Origin: Coffea arabica
Taxonomy: Eukaryota; Streptophyta; Magnoliopsida; Gentianales; Rubiaceae
Assembly (NCBI RefSeq): GCF_036785885.1
Contig: NC_092329.1
Span: 3,410,001 to 3,474,000, forward strand
DNA: 64,000 bases
Reading direction: 5' to 3'
Of the stretch, positions 50,411 to 63,829 are shown piece after piece. Under the pieces are notes generated by a model. That model ran no database searches, had not been told where the DNA came from, and was given only the letters and a program-made list of their open reading frames with translations. Both the position numbers and the translations under genes were made by a program. Every line of letters begins with the position of its first letter. The first letter of the stretch is position 1.

Positions 50411-53400
50411 CTATATGATGATTATATATGGTGATTATGATTTATGGAACAATGAAATTGTCTGAATACTCCTTGAACTAGACAATACCATTACTTCTTT
50501 CGCAGAGGTCATACATGGATTTAATTTGCTTATATATGCTTCATTCAACATTGCAGCTGGAACTATTTTGATTTCAGTGTAATGTTTGTGGTGTAGACAA
50601 GGAAATTGCTGTTGTAGTTTCAAATTTTTATTTTTCAAGGCATCAGAAATTGTTTTGAAAAAATGCTAGTGAACTATGAACGTACAATCTTTTTTTCTTT
50701 TTTTTTGATGGGATAATATTACAAGAAATGCACGTGGTGAAAGCATTGCAATGAACAAATTAAAATACAAATATATAGTTGGAAGTACAACTCGATGAAA
50801 CTACATACAATCATATTTTGATGAAATGATCAAATAATAAATAACAACAAAACAGAATAATTCCCAAAGGAACAATCAGCATACTCCATATTGCCGTGTA
50901 TTTATTGCTGACCTTCCTTATCTTTTTGTCCACTCTATTTCCGGGTGCTTGGTCACAGCCTCTGTAGGCTGTACTTTGGACAGTTTTAAAACATCCTCCT
51001 TATATTCAGAAAATGAAAGAAAGGAAAAAAAAAAAAAAACCAGCACTACTCAATCTCTTCAAACACAACAAGAAAAAAGATAAAAAACAAAAAAAAAAAT
51101 GCACATACACACACACACACACAAAAGTAAGTGCTACTGAGACAGAATTCTGTGTGGTTCTTGCTAGCTGCATATCAAAGGCTTGAAAGCGACAAGAGGA
51201 GGAATTCAAGGCCTCTACAAATGGTGATTGTCTCGGTCAAATTCTTATTGTAAGCTTTAATTTAATTCCAATGGCTTACTTTTTAATATACATACACTCC
51301 CCTATGGGTGGTGTTATGTTTATGTTTTTTTTTTTTTTGATTGTTTTTCCTTTTTCTGGATACAAGAAGAAACTTTATCATGAACATTGTTGGAATCGTC
51401 AACTACAAATTCAGTTACAAAAGTCAGGTGACTCTTTTAGTTTTTTGGCAAAATTTTTCAATTCATGTGTAACTCTATTAGTTTCTCTAAAAGCCTAATC
51501 GACATACAAGACACTCAAATTTCGCAATTAAATTTTCGTGTCATCGATCAAAGGGCATTTTGGATTACCGAGAGACCTCCGTCTCCAAAATGATAACAGA
51601 TATATTCGAGAGCCAAAACTATAGTAATGAGGTTCTTGGAATTGTATCCAAATTTTAGCGAACACCAAATTAAAATGATGAATATGGGTTAGATTATCTA
51701 CTAAAGTAGAATGATTTTGTTGTTGAATATATATTTTTTAATTCTTCCACCCTCTCCACATCCTTCCCACTTTTGTTGTTTAATTATATATATATATATA
51801 TATATCCATATAAATGAAATGATAAATATTTCACTAAATAAAATCAAGTATTGTTTCAAGTTTATGTTATTAGCCATAAAGCATGGTAGAACCTGATTCA
51901 GGATTTTCCAATTGGATCATTTCCAAATTAATCTGTAGTAGGATTCAGTTGCAGCATATCCTTCTTCTTAGAAAGATACATGTAATTTATTGGAAAGATA
52001 AAAAGTTGATCGGAAATTGTGTTTGTCATGTAAACAATCTCAAGAAACTCATTATTATATATACCATATATAAAAGTACTTTGAATGATTTATCGATGAG
52101 TGTTTCTTACTTTTTTGATTTGTCTAATATGCCCAAAATTATATAAAATGTTAGCTTGAGTGTAAAATTGAGTATCACAGACAATTAAGACAATACTAAA
52201 TTTACAATTTGGCTAAAATTTAAACTTTATTAGTCTCATCCTCCTTGTATTTCTATTTTTAATTTGTACATAATTCTTCCTCTTATACTCGGTAAGTAGT
52301 TTCTTAATTTATAAGTAGTCTTTTAATTTGTATGTTTTTCAAGAAGTTAATAAGAAAGGACAATTGTTGGTACTAATATACGTCAAATACGCTGATTATT
52401 GCGACTATCAAAATGAATACATGCAAATTTACAATCCTTTGTGAACAGTGATTTCATGAAATCTTTGGGTGAAAATAGAAATAAGGTAATTGATGGTTGG
52501 AATTGTAAAGGCTACACAATAGCTTTTCTTTTTATCTTTTTTTTTTATGTTATTGGGAAATCAATGCCCGATTGATTAATCGACATGATTTTCACGCTCC
52601 GATCATTTCATGTAAGCTAATTATCCATATCTACATTTTTACCTTAACTTCTATTAATTTTTAATTTTGTATTGATTTTTTTTACTTGGGGTTTTCTCTT
52701 TTTTTTTGGTTAATTGTGTTGTGCTATTTGATGATGATGATTTAATAAAAATCAGATTTTCTATCTAAATTGGATAGATTTTTTTTAAAATTCCTGATGA
52801 TGATTATACTGTCAATCTATGGTGTTATTCATTTAGATACATCAAATTTTAATAGATGAATTCAAAAGAATAAACCTTTTTTTTTTTGCTGTCACAATTT
52901 TAGGTCCCATTTTGCCATGCAAAAGAAGTATTTCTTTCTCTCTTTTTTTTTTGACAAATTTACATGCCATTTTACCATATAAGACAGGAATTTTTTAATG
53001 AAAATAAAATTGGGATGTTAAATTTAGACAAAAATATGATAAGAGTGAAGTCTGGTGATTTTCTTAGTAGACAATGTCTGTACGAGATAGGTATTAATCT
53101 ATGTTTGCTTATTAGTGTGAGATCAATGGAGTTTGCTTTGTTAATGATTTGATATTGATTACTATTTTGTTATAATGAATAAGTTCCATTAAAAAAATAT
53201 ATATCTTGGTTCTAGGACCCACACCCCAGGGCGCTAATGGACTGTAATTTTGATGTCTTACCATGGTAAAATGATTTGTGCAGCAATACTATGCACGATA
53301 AAAAAAACACAATAGGTCCATTTTCCAACTTAGAGTTAGTTATAAATGCTTAGGCAATTAGATAGTAGATTAGTCCCACCAATGATCAATCAGCCTATAA

Positions 53401-54472
53401 ATGGCCATATGATATGGATTTTCTATTATCTCATTGCATTGATGCATTTGTTGTTAAACTGAATTTTACGTTAGTACTTGCTCAAAAATTCTAAACATAA
53501 AATTCACTTAGAAAGCCACTAAGGTGCAAAGAAGTTATCAATAGTTAAGATCTCAATACCTGGCAGATAAAATTGACAACATGAAATAGTAAATTCATTC
53601 CAAGTTAATTGCCTAACATAGTTTAGTTATATCTAAAAAGTCATGACGAACATATGAAAAAAAATCATGTCATCTTCAAATCTTACTAATATCACTTATG
53701 CAAATGCAAAATTATTCGAAAATTAAAAAGATGTAAGGAATTAGGTGGTAGTCAGTAGGGCGGGTAAGGTGGGAGATTGTATCCAGTTTGAATGCAACTA
53801 TCAGCTCACAGACGATAGAATAAAATATTTAGATTGATTAATATTCTTGGATTAAGGTCTATACCTCAAATGGTTAGTAACTTATTGGTTTGTATTAGAC
53901 TTCAAGATCTCATTAAGTTTGTATTTAATTGAGTCATTTTTATTTATTATTTTCAAATGAAATATAGATGAAATTGAACACGTACTCATTTTTCAATAAG
54001 TCCTGATCAAGTTCGTAGAGTCAAGTGATGTTTACAATTTGAAATGATTTTCATCATATCGTTTTCTACAGTAAAGTTTCTTTGAGTTAGTGCTAGAGAA
54101 ACGTGCCAAAAAAATCTCAATCGTAGTGGCTGGTAATTGATGTTCGATTATCATTTATGGCTTGCATACTTTTGGCAATTAGAAATCCAACCTTATATGC
54201 TACATGAATTGCCAAAACCTATATATGTATGGTTTCAATCAATTTTGTTTTGACAAGATCTTTTCGTGCACGTGTGTATGATTGTTCATGAAACTGGCTA
54301 GCTAGTTCCAATATTTAACTAGAGTGACCCGCCTAAATCTCATTAATTAGTCAATAAATGTAATTAAAATTACTAACATATACTACTAACCCTCTTTTGT
54401 TTTTTTTTGAAAGATTATTTTGCTACTCGTCAATTCTTTTGATTATTTAATTCTACTTTTTTTTAATGCTTT

Positions 54473-54516
<44 letters not shown>

Positions 54517-56270
54517 GATTATTGTTTCGCCAAGTATAGTACCCTTTATTTGGCCGAATGGAGCATGTGTCGCAACGCAATTGCGATTCTCAAGTAAATA
54601 TGATTATATTATGAGAGATAAAGAAAATACATATCTTTAAAAGTGTGATTATCGATTTATAAAGAATTACTTGATTTGTTTAATTCCCAATCAGAAAGAT
54701 TTCTACATCATCTTCAGGCATACAACTCTAACTCTATTTCTCTTTCATATCATTTGGAGTAAAGTTAGATAAGCATCTTGCATCCAAAAAGAATGACGTT
54801 TATACACTTCGAGTATAAGGATAAGCCCATCCATTCCATTCTGCAATTAAAAAGCATGTCTCTAATTAAGAAATTATGCACATATTGTTAGTCAAGAAAT
54901 TAAGTCCAGTTTGTAGTATGCTGATGAAATATTCAACCATTACTTTTCCTTATATCGATATACCGTAAAACGTTGCAAATATATAGAAAAAGTGTAAATA
55001 TGTAAATCACAAAACTATACATTCAACGCACGCTCACCTATCTAGTAGTTTTTAAGTTTCTTAAATACATTGTCATGAAATTGAGAAACCCTCTTTCTTT
55101 CTTTTTTTTGGTTCAATGGGAGTTTATAGGAGGAAAGGGGAAAATTGAGGGCAACCAAGTTATCATCACTTCAAGTTATTATGGTTTTTAAATTTCTTAA
55201 AACCAATGTCATGAATTTATTGCAGCATCAAATCATCAAGCTTGTGTCGGCAATCGTTCGTCACTTCAACAGGTGCATGGCTGGTGTAATAGTCAGAGTT
55301 ATGTTTGCACTCCAAGGAATGCGATCCACAACCCATTCATCCATTCATTCCAAAAATAAACTCCAAAATGCCCAAAACTATTGGGCTCAAAGCCCAAATC
55401 AAGCTGATTCTAAAAATTAGTCAGCCCATAAACCTGTTCTCTATCAGTCTAAATCTTCCCACTTTTCCAAGTCCTTTGCCCATACATCAATCACTCAGCT
55501 TTTGTGTGTTGAAAAAAGTTGGATGTGTTAGTTAAGTGGCTAAACATATAGTATTTATGTGTTAGTTAAGTGACAAAAAAAATGTATGTTTTATTAGTTA
55601 AGTGACTATTTTTTGTATAACCAAAAAAAAGGAGGAATTCAGTGAACGAAACATGGGATTTTTATATGCTTAGTGACATGCCGTGATTTGCTCCCAATGC
55701 ATTAATTGCTTTCAGATGAAAAATGGGTATGATCCAAAACAAAAATTCACGAGAAAAAGGAATAAGTAAATCAAAGAAGATCATCCTAAATGACGTTTTA
55801 GAGCATCTCTCAAGTGGGATTGGCACCGATGAGCAAAATGTTGCAGCTCAAAGATGACATCTTGCTGTATTTAACTTTTTTTTTTTGTGTCAGATATATC
55901 TCTTGAGGTAATTTGCAGCAGCATCACTAATGGAATCACTTGAATGATCAAGTATTTGGATGCAAATTCTGTGATTATTGACGTGATTTGCTCAATCATC
56001 TTAGGACTTTTTCTTGAAAATAAGACCTTTTAATTCTACGTCTCTTAGATTGTGGGTTCTTTTTGTCACGGGTCCAGTGCCTCACTACTGGCTTTTTATT
56101 TCTTGAATGAACTCAATTTTGGGGCTGAAGATCCCAGTAGGCAGTAGCATGCCTCAAGTTTTTTGCAAGGTATCTCTACAATTCCTAGCATCAAGGAATT
56201 GTTAAATCTTTTCTTCAATAACCTTTTTTTTTCTTTTCCATAATTTTGTTATAGTAGTTACTTCACCTTC
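50411..56270. other. Gene-poor AT-rich region
   Basis: No supported gene. Contents are an AC repeat (51107-51122), TA repeats (51787-51806 and 54477-54513), many poly(T) runs, and an irregular triple repeat of GTTAGTTAAGTG near 55530-55605. Confidence 0.5.
54477..54513 (+). repeat. (TA)n microsatellite
   Basis: About 18 uninterrupted TA units in non-coding DNA. Confidence 0.85.
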
Positions 56271-56464
56271 CTTTGTTCATTTTAATTCAATTTTGTGGCT
56301 GGCTGGTCGCCATCAGGGGGAAGGTGATTGACACAGATCCAATTTCCAAACACCGAAAAGTGCGATCCGGTTTCAAGATTGAGGAGTGGTTGGCCCAGTC
56401 GCGTAAATTGTATGATGGCAGATGGAAGAAGAAGAGGTCGAGGGCTTTAAATTACAGATAAGTG
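56271..56464 (+). other. Possible orphan terminal exon or gene relic
   Basis: After a possible acceptor GCCATCAG (near 56317), an open frame runs to TAA at 56459-56461. It encodes GKVIDTDPISKHRKVRSGFK, then IEEWLAQSRKLYDGRWKKKR and SRALNYR. The composition is protein-like and very basic. I do not recognise it and see no partner exon. Confidence 0.3.
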
Positions 56465-59400
56465 AGAGCAATTGTTTATCAATAGTTATACAATGATTGC
56501 AGAAGGAAAGGAGGACAAAAAAAAAAATTTTCATTTTTAGTATGGGGGATTAAGTTACGCTTGTCTTCAGGGTTGTTGGAGTTGGAGTTGGGCACAGTTT
56601 TAAATAATGCTGCTTGCTAATTAACTAGTAATCCTGATGAAGTATGTAATGGCTATATATATATATATATATGGCATTTTACCTATTAAGTATTAATTGA
56701 TGAAGTCATGAAAGATGCCAATTATCCAAGTGGTTGACTATTGCAATTCAGCCATGCCGGTGAAATACCACCAACATTGGCTGTCAACCAATATTTGGTG
56801 AACGGTATAAAAGATGTTTATACAACAAGATTAGAAAGAAAGTAATTAACAGTCAATAGTAACTGAAGATATTTGAGAATCGAATAGCACAGCCTTCTTT
56901 TTTTTTTTTTTTTTGTCAGTATAGACATTATTATCTTTAGATTATGAATTTTGAGGTCAGATTTGTGTTATGAAGCGGTGGATTCGGAGACGGAAAACAG
57001 TCAAGAACCATTGCAAATTCATATAATCATACGCTATTTTGATTTTGGTAAGCAATGAAGCAAGGTTGATTGTTGATCTGCATTCATTGTTCCATCCTCT
57101 CTTCTGAGCCTTCTCTCATCAAAACACATGCACTAATTGGTTGCATAATGTGTATTCTGCAACAACATTTTTATAGTGCCAGCAAAAAACGGTGTGCAAG
57201 CAATTTTGTGATCAACTTGTCTTCAAAGTCCAAGCCGTCACCAACAAGCATGACCATACATTGCCTCGTATATGCAGACAATAAATTGTGATGCATGAAA
57301 ATCAAGAATTGTTTGGTGCGTAGTTACATTTCCTTAACCCAAGTGGAGCATGCTAGACATGTACAGAGTCATACTTTCTGGCCAACACCTTAAGAGCTTT
57401 CCAAATATGGACCCCTAATATGAGGGGAACAGACAAGGGACGCCGTGTTTCACTACGGAAGCTTTTAAGTTCCCTGTTACTACTGCTTCAACAATTTGGA
57501 ACATGCAAACAAAAACCCTCTTGGCCATGCTTGTGAAACTATCTTGGGAGTTCGAGTACCGCAGCCACAGGGTTTGGCATGCATCGATATTCGACCACCA
57601 TGTATATAATTAATCAAGAACAAAGCAATCATTATTATTAACACCGACAGCAGCGATGCACTTCAGTCCAATTCTTGTGTTTGGCAAAAATGTTCCATTT
57701 TGATCTGTTACTAAAAATTCTTTGCAACTCCTCCCCAAGAATCAATTTCATCTCCATATTCAGTGCAAATTCTTTGCAACAATACATAAGCTCTCCCCCT
57801 CAAAACAAAATTATAATATCTCGATTATCCATTGACCTAACAAAGATCAATAATAATTAATTGAGTAAGCCATTGGAGGGGATAAATCACTGGTTGCAAT
57901 CTGTGTTTAAAAGAGTAGTTTGAGTACAAAGCATGATTAGTTGTGCTGCTCTACTTTCTTTATTTCGTATGGTTTATTCCTTGACATTCCTACTTCTGGA
58001 GGACACCTTTTTTTCGCAGTACTACTGACTTTTCTTGCCTTCAATGGGAACCACGTACCTAGATATTCTTCATATTCTTTCCTCAATGCTAAGCAATATA
58101 ATACCTGCGCCGCGCGACTTGTGTTGTGTAGGCGCTGCTAGTGGCCTTTGGCTTTGGCCTATGTGATATTTTTGGTGTCATTCACTAAACAAAGCATCCT
58201 GTGATGGTGATCTAACGACAAGTCGTCCAACAAAGAATAAATTCCATTCACCTTCTTATACTAAAGTTTCTTTACATATCTGTACTCCTTTTCCAAATTC
58301 CAATTGTCTTTCGCTATCATCATGCTGATTCCTTTTTTTTAAAAAAAAAATAAAATTAAAGGCCTTTTTTTTTTTTTTCCTGTGTTAGGTACTAGTAATA
58401 CTGCCCACAGCTCTCACAATAAAACATGAACTAAAACAAAGTGAAGTTCGAATTTGAAGTAAATTAACGGATGCCACCGGTACATTCCTATGATTCTTTA
58501 TCTTATTAATCACCGCCTCAAGGATGGATGCACGTACAATCCTTGGTTAGATTTTCGCTTTAATTTTAGTGTCTACTTTGCTTTCATATCTGGGTTTGCC
58601 GCCGGGAATGTTGCATCGTGGTGGATGGAAAATTATAAGATATAGGCTCAACAATTAATACATGATCATGATCCAACACATAAGTGGCATTAAATATCTG
58701 TCGAAGACAAATTAAACTCAACACATAAGTGGCATTAAATATCTGTCGAAGACAAATTAAACTAACTTGAAAGGTTCAAAAGCTACGGCTGGTGGGAAGG
58801 TAAAGTAACAGTTGTGGGGACAAGAACAGCTTTTGAAATAAAATTTGTTGCAGTTTAGGTAGCAAACACGGCTTGAATTCCTTAAAACAAGACTTATTCT
58901 ACTGCTGATGATGTTGACTTATCCACTCCAATGCTATGATTTAGTCTTCTTCATTGACATTAACCCACAATAATAACATCGGTAATCTCCAACAAAGACT
59001 GCATGTCGTTCAATCATACCACCAAAAATCCCTTCCTGAAAATCCATTGGAACTCGGGCTACTGGATATTGCTTCTTCTTTCCCTGATATAAAATGTACT
59101 TAATAAATTATGCTGTTCTCACCGAAATTCTTTAGCAAATTTAGCTTTGCTGCATGGAATCTAACGAGATTACTGAATGTGCCCTTACCGAACAGCTAGC
59201 ATCATAGTTTGATGACGGTCGGATTTTTGTGTAGTTGAACCTCGAGTTGTTTTCCCTCAATGAGTTTTTCACTTTCTTGTCCTAAATCTTGACATGGAAT
59301 TAAATAGGCTTTTTGTTTTTTTTGGCCCCCTCCAACGCCATCTGATTAAGAAAGGAAAAATGACAAAGTGCAGCAGTAGTCTGTAGTCATGTAAAACAGA

Positions 59401-59793
59401 TACTGTATGTTATGTGGCCACTAATATCAAACCATTTTAAAAGCCAGTGAATAGTAGATATTACATAAGTGAAATGACAAACTGGAGCGACATGCATTTC
59501 GACGTATGAGCTTTTCTTAACAATAAATGTATGTTCCCGTCAAAGCTGTAATAGAACTGTTATCCATCACCGTTAGAGCCGGTATCCTTCCTCTTTTCTT
59601 TTCTTTTCTTTTCTTTTAGCCTGTTGTTTCTTAAATGGAGTACAGACCGAACCCGTATACTAATATGTGTAAACAACATTATAAGTCCATATCACAAGAT
59701 ATATAGATCGTCAGTTAACTTCTGAGTAGCTTCCAAGAAGGCATGACAAAGGGTTGAGGTAATAAAATAAAAACAACTTTAACTCTGACGATT
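56462..59793. other. Gene-poor region
   Basis: No supported gene. A perfect 45-base tandem repeat lies at 58674-58763 and a TTTTC repeat at 59593-59618. One long stop-free stretch near 57460-57610 (+) shows no recognisable motif. Confidence 0.45.
58674..58763 (+). repeat. Perfect 45-base tandem duplication
   Basis: Two identical copies of a unit starting CAACACATAAGTGGCATTAA and ending CAAATTAAACT lie head to tail, with no mismatch. The duplication is therefore recent. Confidence 0.95.
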
Positions 59794-59809
59794 GAGCATC
59801 TTTTCATTT

Positions 59810-60017
59810 TTTTTTTTTTTTTTTTTCGACGGAGTGGGGTGTCCGGGTCAAGTCCGTAAAGGCGGCCCGACTAATCCCCACTCCGGCCCGGCCCAGCGCC
59901 CCAACCAGACCTAGCACGTTAAATGCACGGCGAACTGATGTTGCTGCGGAGGTTCGACCCCAGGACCTAACGGTCCCGAGGAGGAGGCGCCAACCACCAG
60001 CCCATTCACGTGGGGGC
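59810..60017 (-). mobile_element. SINE in reverse orientation with target duplication
   Basis: The tail appears as a T run at about 59810-59826. The minus strand carries a box A-like GGGCTGGTGGTTGGCGCC and a box B-like GGGTCGAACCTCC. The element is flanked by the perfect 16-base duplication GAGCATCTTTTCATTT (59794-59809 and 60018-60033). Its 3' part, GGATTAGTCGGGCC then TTGACCCGGACAC, matches the end of the SINE at 18979-19163, while the heads differ. Confidence 0.88.
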
Positions 60018-60460
60018 GAGCATCTTTTCATTTGATATCCCGGATTTCACACATCATGAAATTGCTACCTGTTAACCGAAATAAGACAATCAAAAGGATA
60101 ATATACTAGGGATGTAATTGAGTCGAGTCCGAGTCAAGTTTTTGAGTGAATTGCTCGTGAGCAGTTTGATTACAGCACTAGATAAAACTACTACAAGATT
60201 TATGTACATGCTGCTACCAGCACTCAAATTAGACAGATTGATGTAAAATAGTATATATCAAGAGAAGGAATACAATTTATTTAGCCAAATTGCTTGTGCA
60301 GTTCTGAGCTGCAAAAAGATTATGCACTACTATATTATATATTTCCGAAGTACTTTAGTCATAAATTTTTGCTTGTGCTTTATTAGTTTCAAACAAGTTT
60401 AAAGGCCAAAGTAGGGGGATGGGAGTGATTTAAGTGGAAATTTATTAACATTTTGTTATC

Positions 60461-60484
60461 GATGGATGGATGGATGGATGGATG
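60461..60484 (+). repeat. (GATG)6 microsatellite
   Basis: Six perfect GATG units. Confidence 0.85.
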
Positions 60485-61220
60485 AGGGGGGCCTGTTAGG
60501 TCCTAACCATACGATCTAGCAGCTGCTTGCTCTTATCCAATGGTGTGGAAGTTTTGGAACAAAAGGCAATTGCTAAGAGCGAGTAGTCGTCCTGTTTTGT
60601 TTAATTAGTAGACTCTCTTTTTCACTTTTCCTTTCGTTGTTTTTCTGTCTGTGGGAGCACTAAGACCAACAAATGTTGTACTTGTCCATCATTTCATTTC
60701 CCCTATAAATTTAATACACACCAATCATTTACTCTCCCGATTATAATTTATAAATCCCCAATTTCATCCGTACAGCTGTTCAGAGTTTTGGTCCATCCCA
60801 TCTCAGGACCAAAAGCCCGGCATCTGAAATGATAATGGTTTAATATCCCCTCAATACCGTCGGATTAATTTGTCACTCCCAACCCCCACACAACTCCCCC
60901 ACTGTGCAATCCAGCAGATGGGCTCTAGCAACTACCAGACTACTTCCTTCTTTCATTCATAGTATTTTATTCTTTGGCTGCCCAAACATATGAGAAAAGT
61001 TTTATATTGTACAAATAAATTTGTAGATAGATAGTCAATTAGTCATGGCGTTGGAATTGGCTGGAACCTAAAATAATGGAAACGCCTCTAGGGGCAAGTT
61101 CTGTGGTCATTTATGCATGCCCTTTTTCTTGTTCTTTTTTTTTTTTTCTAAAAAATGGAGCTGCATTTGCACAATTCTTTTTTTTTTCTTTTTAGGTATC
61201 TTGAAATGGAATGGCATCCC

Positions 61221-61451
61221 ATGGAAGCAGTCTAGAAATCTAACTAGTCAAGAGAGGAGGGCATTAATGATTAATTCCATGACCTACAGGTCAATGACAA
61301 TAGTACATATAGGACAGGGAATTATGTCCAATTAATTGGATGGAAGGAGTCAAGAAATTCCATTAGTCGATGCAGAAGTGCATTGATCCGTTGACCTATA
61401 GTTCAATAACAATAATTTTAATTCAAAAAAAAATTATGTCGAATTAACTGG
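61221..61451 (+). repeat. Diverged tandem duplication, period about 119 bases
   Basis: Copy 1 (61221-61339) and copy 2 (61340-61451) share, in order, ATGGAAG, AGTCxAGAAAT, a GCATTxAT block, GACCTAYAG, TCAATxACAATA, AATTATGTC and AATTAAxTGGA. Confidence 0.65.
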
Positions 61452-62651
61452 AAACATAATAGATTTATTGACGCCAAATTTGTTTTAGTCGTGGTTTAAA
61501 TTTACATTGAAAACATTCATTCAGGGCATTATTATCTTGATATGTTGTAGTACATGGTTTGTTTATTTAATACAATATGCGAATTAGTTGGATCCGCAAT
61601 TAATTAAGTGCTCATTCAATTATCGATCAGCAGTTCAAACGACATACAGTTATTATTAGTAGTATAACTTCACTATTCTTTCGAAAGCACCAATGTTCCA
61701 CAGAAAGCATTCTCTCCATCGGATAAGGGGCACAAACGGTTGCACAGGTTATGTGTATTTTGCACTGTGAGTAACATTAATTGCACACGGTGTAACTTTC
61801 TTTGCACATGACGTAACTTTAGAACAAATTTTTGTGAGTCCCACACTTGACGTGAAAATCGAGTTACAAGACGTGATCTGAGCTGCACAAAATTTTGAGG
61901 CCAAATCATGGCCGTCCACTGGCAGAGAACGGACAACCGTCCCTGCCCCATTTCCCTCTCGATCTATCCCTATTCCCTATTCCCAAGGGTAAAAGGTAAA
62001 TATAGTAGTAATATATATATATAATTACAAGTAAAAGGTAAAAAGAATGGCAGCGGTGCCAAGAAAGCACGCAATTAATTGAAATTACAGTCTTTTAAAT
62101 GCCTAAAAGTAGACGAAAAGTGCCTTTTCCTAGACAAGATTACAAGCTTTTAAAGGGTTGATGATTGATGATGCATCAATATGTAGTTTAGTAGCTATCA
62201 TTACATTAGATAGTATGATTGATAAATTATCATTCGATCATCGCAACAATCGAGTAGTAGCTATTATTAGTTACTAGTAACATTCATATCAAGAAACATG
62301 TACATATATATATATGTCAAAATCCAGACGTAATTCATTTGAATGGAGACATGAAAATGAAATAAGTTCTCTACCTGCTGGGAATCCGAAAGTTTGATGC
62401 CACGCCTGTTAGACTCACGCGGTCGTTTATTAGGCAAGATTAGTTGACATGGTAGACTAAAGTTTTGATTCTTCTGCCCTTCGACAAATTGCCACATTAT
62501 TTTCATGGACCCTCCTCTGCTTTGTTGAAGAGGGGAGACCTCCATCCTGAAAATGATAGTCTAAGGCAATATTATTAATGCACAACAACAACTTTGCCAA
62601 AATAAATAAATGAAAAGGTACCATTTCGGATAATAAGGAGATCAATCCACA

Positions 62652-62807
62652 TATGTTGTTTGGATTGTCATTTTCATTTTTCAAAAATTTTTTTACGTTT
62701 TTTTGTGAACATATGTTTTATTCGTATTTTTACCTTGCATACATTAAATTGGCGCAATACATTTTTTTTTATATATAAAAACTCTAGAAAATAGCAATCC
62801 AAATGGA
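62652..62807 (-). mobile_element. Tourist-like MITE with both ends
   Basis: The left end TTGTTTGGATTGTCATTTTC and the right end AGCAATCCAAATGG are inverted. The body contains TTTTTTTGTGAACATATGTT and CATACATTAAATTG as in the sister copies. Confidence 0.7.
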
Positions 62808-63673
62808 TTCAACGAAAAAAAACATGAAATTAGCTATTTTTGTAAATTCCCAAATAAATTTTTATTAAAATTCTATAAGAGCAAAAAATATATATATATA
62901 TTTGTATAGTCAAGAGTCAACTCGAGCATCCATAGTTTTATAATGGCGTTGTGGTAGTGACCCAGGCTTCAGCAAGTCAAGTTTAAAACTAGACTTAGCT
63001 GGTCTTCCTCATGCATGTGCCTGTACTACTCTTCCTTTACTCTGCTTCTCAATTCATCAAAGCTGTTCTTCTTTGACTACTCTGCATTTCACACTACTGT
63101 CAATAATCAAATCAAACATCCGTAGTAAATGATTTCATACATTAAACGGACGAGAAAATAAAGACCCAATCGAAAAATGCCAAAACTTTCACCCCCTCAC
63201 CTCTTTCTCTAGCTTGTGACGACGCTTAATAAAAAAATTCAAACAATTATGCCTTTCATTTTCATGGCACTCCCATTTCTTCCTCCCTTCACAAAAGTTG
63301 AACAACAGTCTTCTAATGCTGACATCTCGATACAAATAATGGATACCAACAAGAGAACTAGAAGAAATTGAAGATACATATCTATAAATAACCGATTAAC
63401 AGCTCAGATAATAACATCTACTGAAAATAACACGTCCAAAATCTAGGTGGGTACCTTTTAGCCTCAGCCAGATACTCTGATGATCCATTTCTACCTCGAA
63501 ATCATGACACGGAACCATCATAATGGTCTTCTACTTCTGAGTATCAAATATCACTCTCGTGAGTTGCTTTATCAACAAATTTCAGTGTCGAATAAAACAA
63601 AACAGAGACATTAAAGCCGGAGGCATCCATCAACTCCTAATCCACATTGGGTTCATGGCTAATTGGCCACGGA

Positions 63674-63829
63674 CTAGTACTTTTGCAGCCCGGTGATCCC
63701 TCCACCACCAATAGCTTGCACGCTTATGTTAGAGTACTGTACAATAATATCCCAAACAGTTTCGTCCCATGTCTTAGAATTGGCCAGCCAGGGCGGTGAA
63801 ATCATATCGATCTTCATCCAGAAATAGTA
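63674..63829 (-). CDS. Probable terminal exon of a gene entering from the right edge
   Basis: After the acceptor TTTCCAAG a phase-0 open frame encodes 51 residues to TAG: YYFWMKIDMISPPWLANSKT, then WDETVWDIIVQYSNISVQAI and GGGGITGLQKY. The Trp-rich, well-mixed composition looks like a real protein. Upstream exons would lie beyond 64000. I do not recognise the family. Confidence 0.45.
   Translation of the reverse strand, partial: YYFWMKIDMISPPWLANSKTWDETVWDIIVQYSNISVQAIGGGGITGLQKY

Larger units (their letters stand above)
60034..63673. other. Gene-poor region before the right edge
   Basis: Holds a GATG repeat (60461-60484), a diverged tandem (61221-61451), a probable repeat remnant at 61690-61950 (GTGTAACTTT and GGCCGTCCACTGGCAGAGAA), and a Tourist-like MITE (62652-62807). 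Near 62377-62554 on the minus strand an open block is bounded by TTTTCAG and CAG|GTAGAG, but I do not recognise its product. Confidence 0.45.

Noticed and set aside
57420-57610. Plus-strand stop-free stretch (AFKFPVTTASTIWNM...)
   Set aside because: No ATG in a good context, no motif, no partner exon.
61673-61951. Minus-strand frame of 92 codons
   Set aside because: The DNA looks like a dispersed non-coding repeat (GGCCGTCCACTGGCAGAGAA), and the peptide has no motif.
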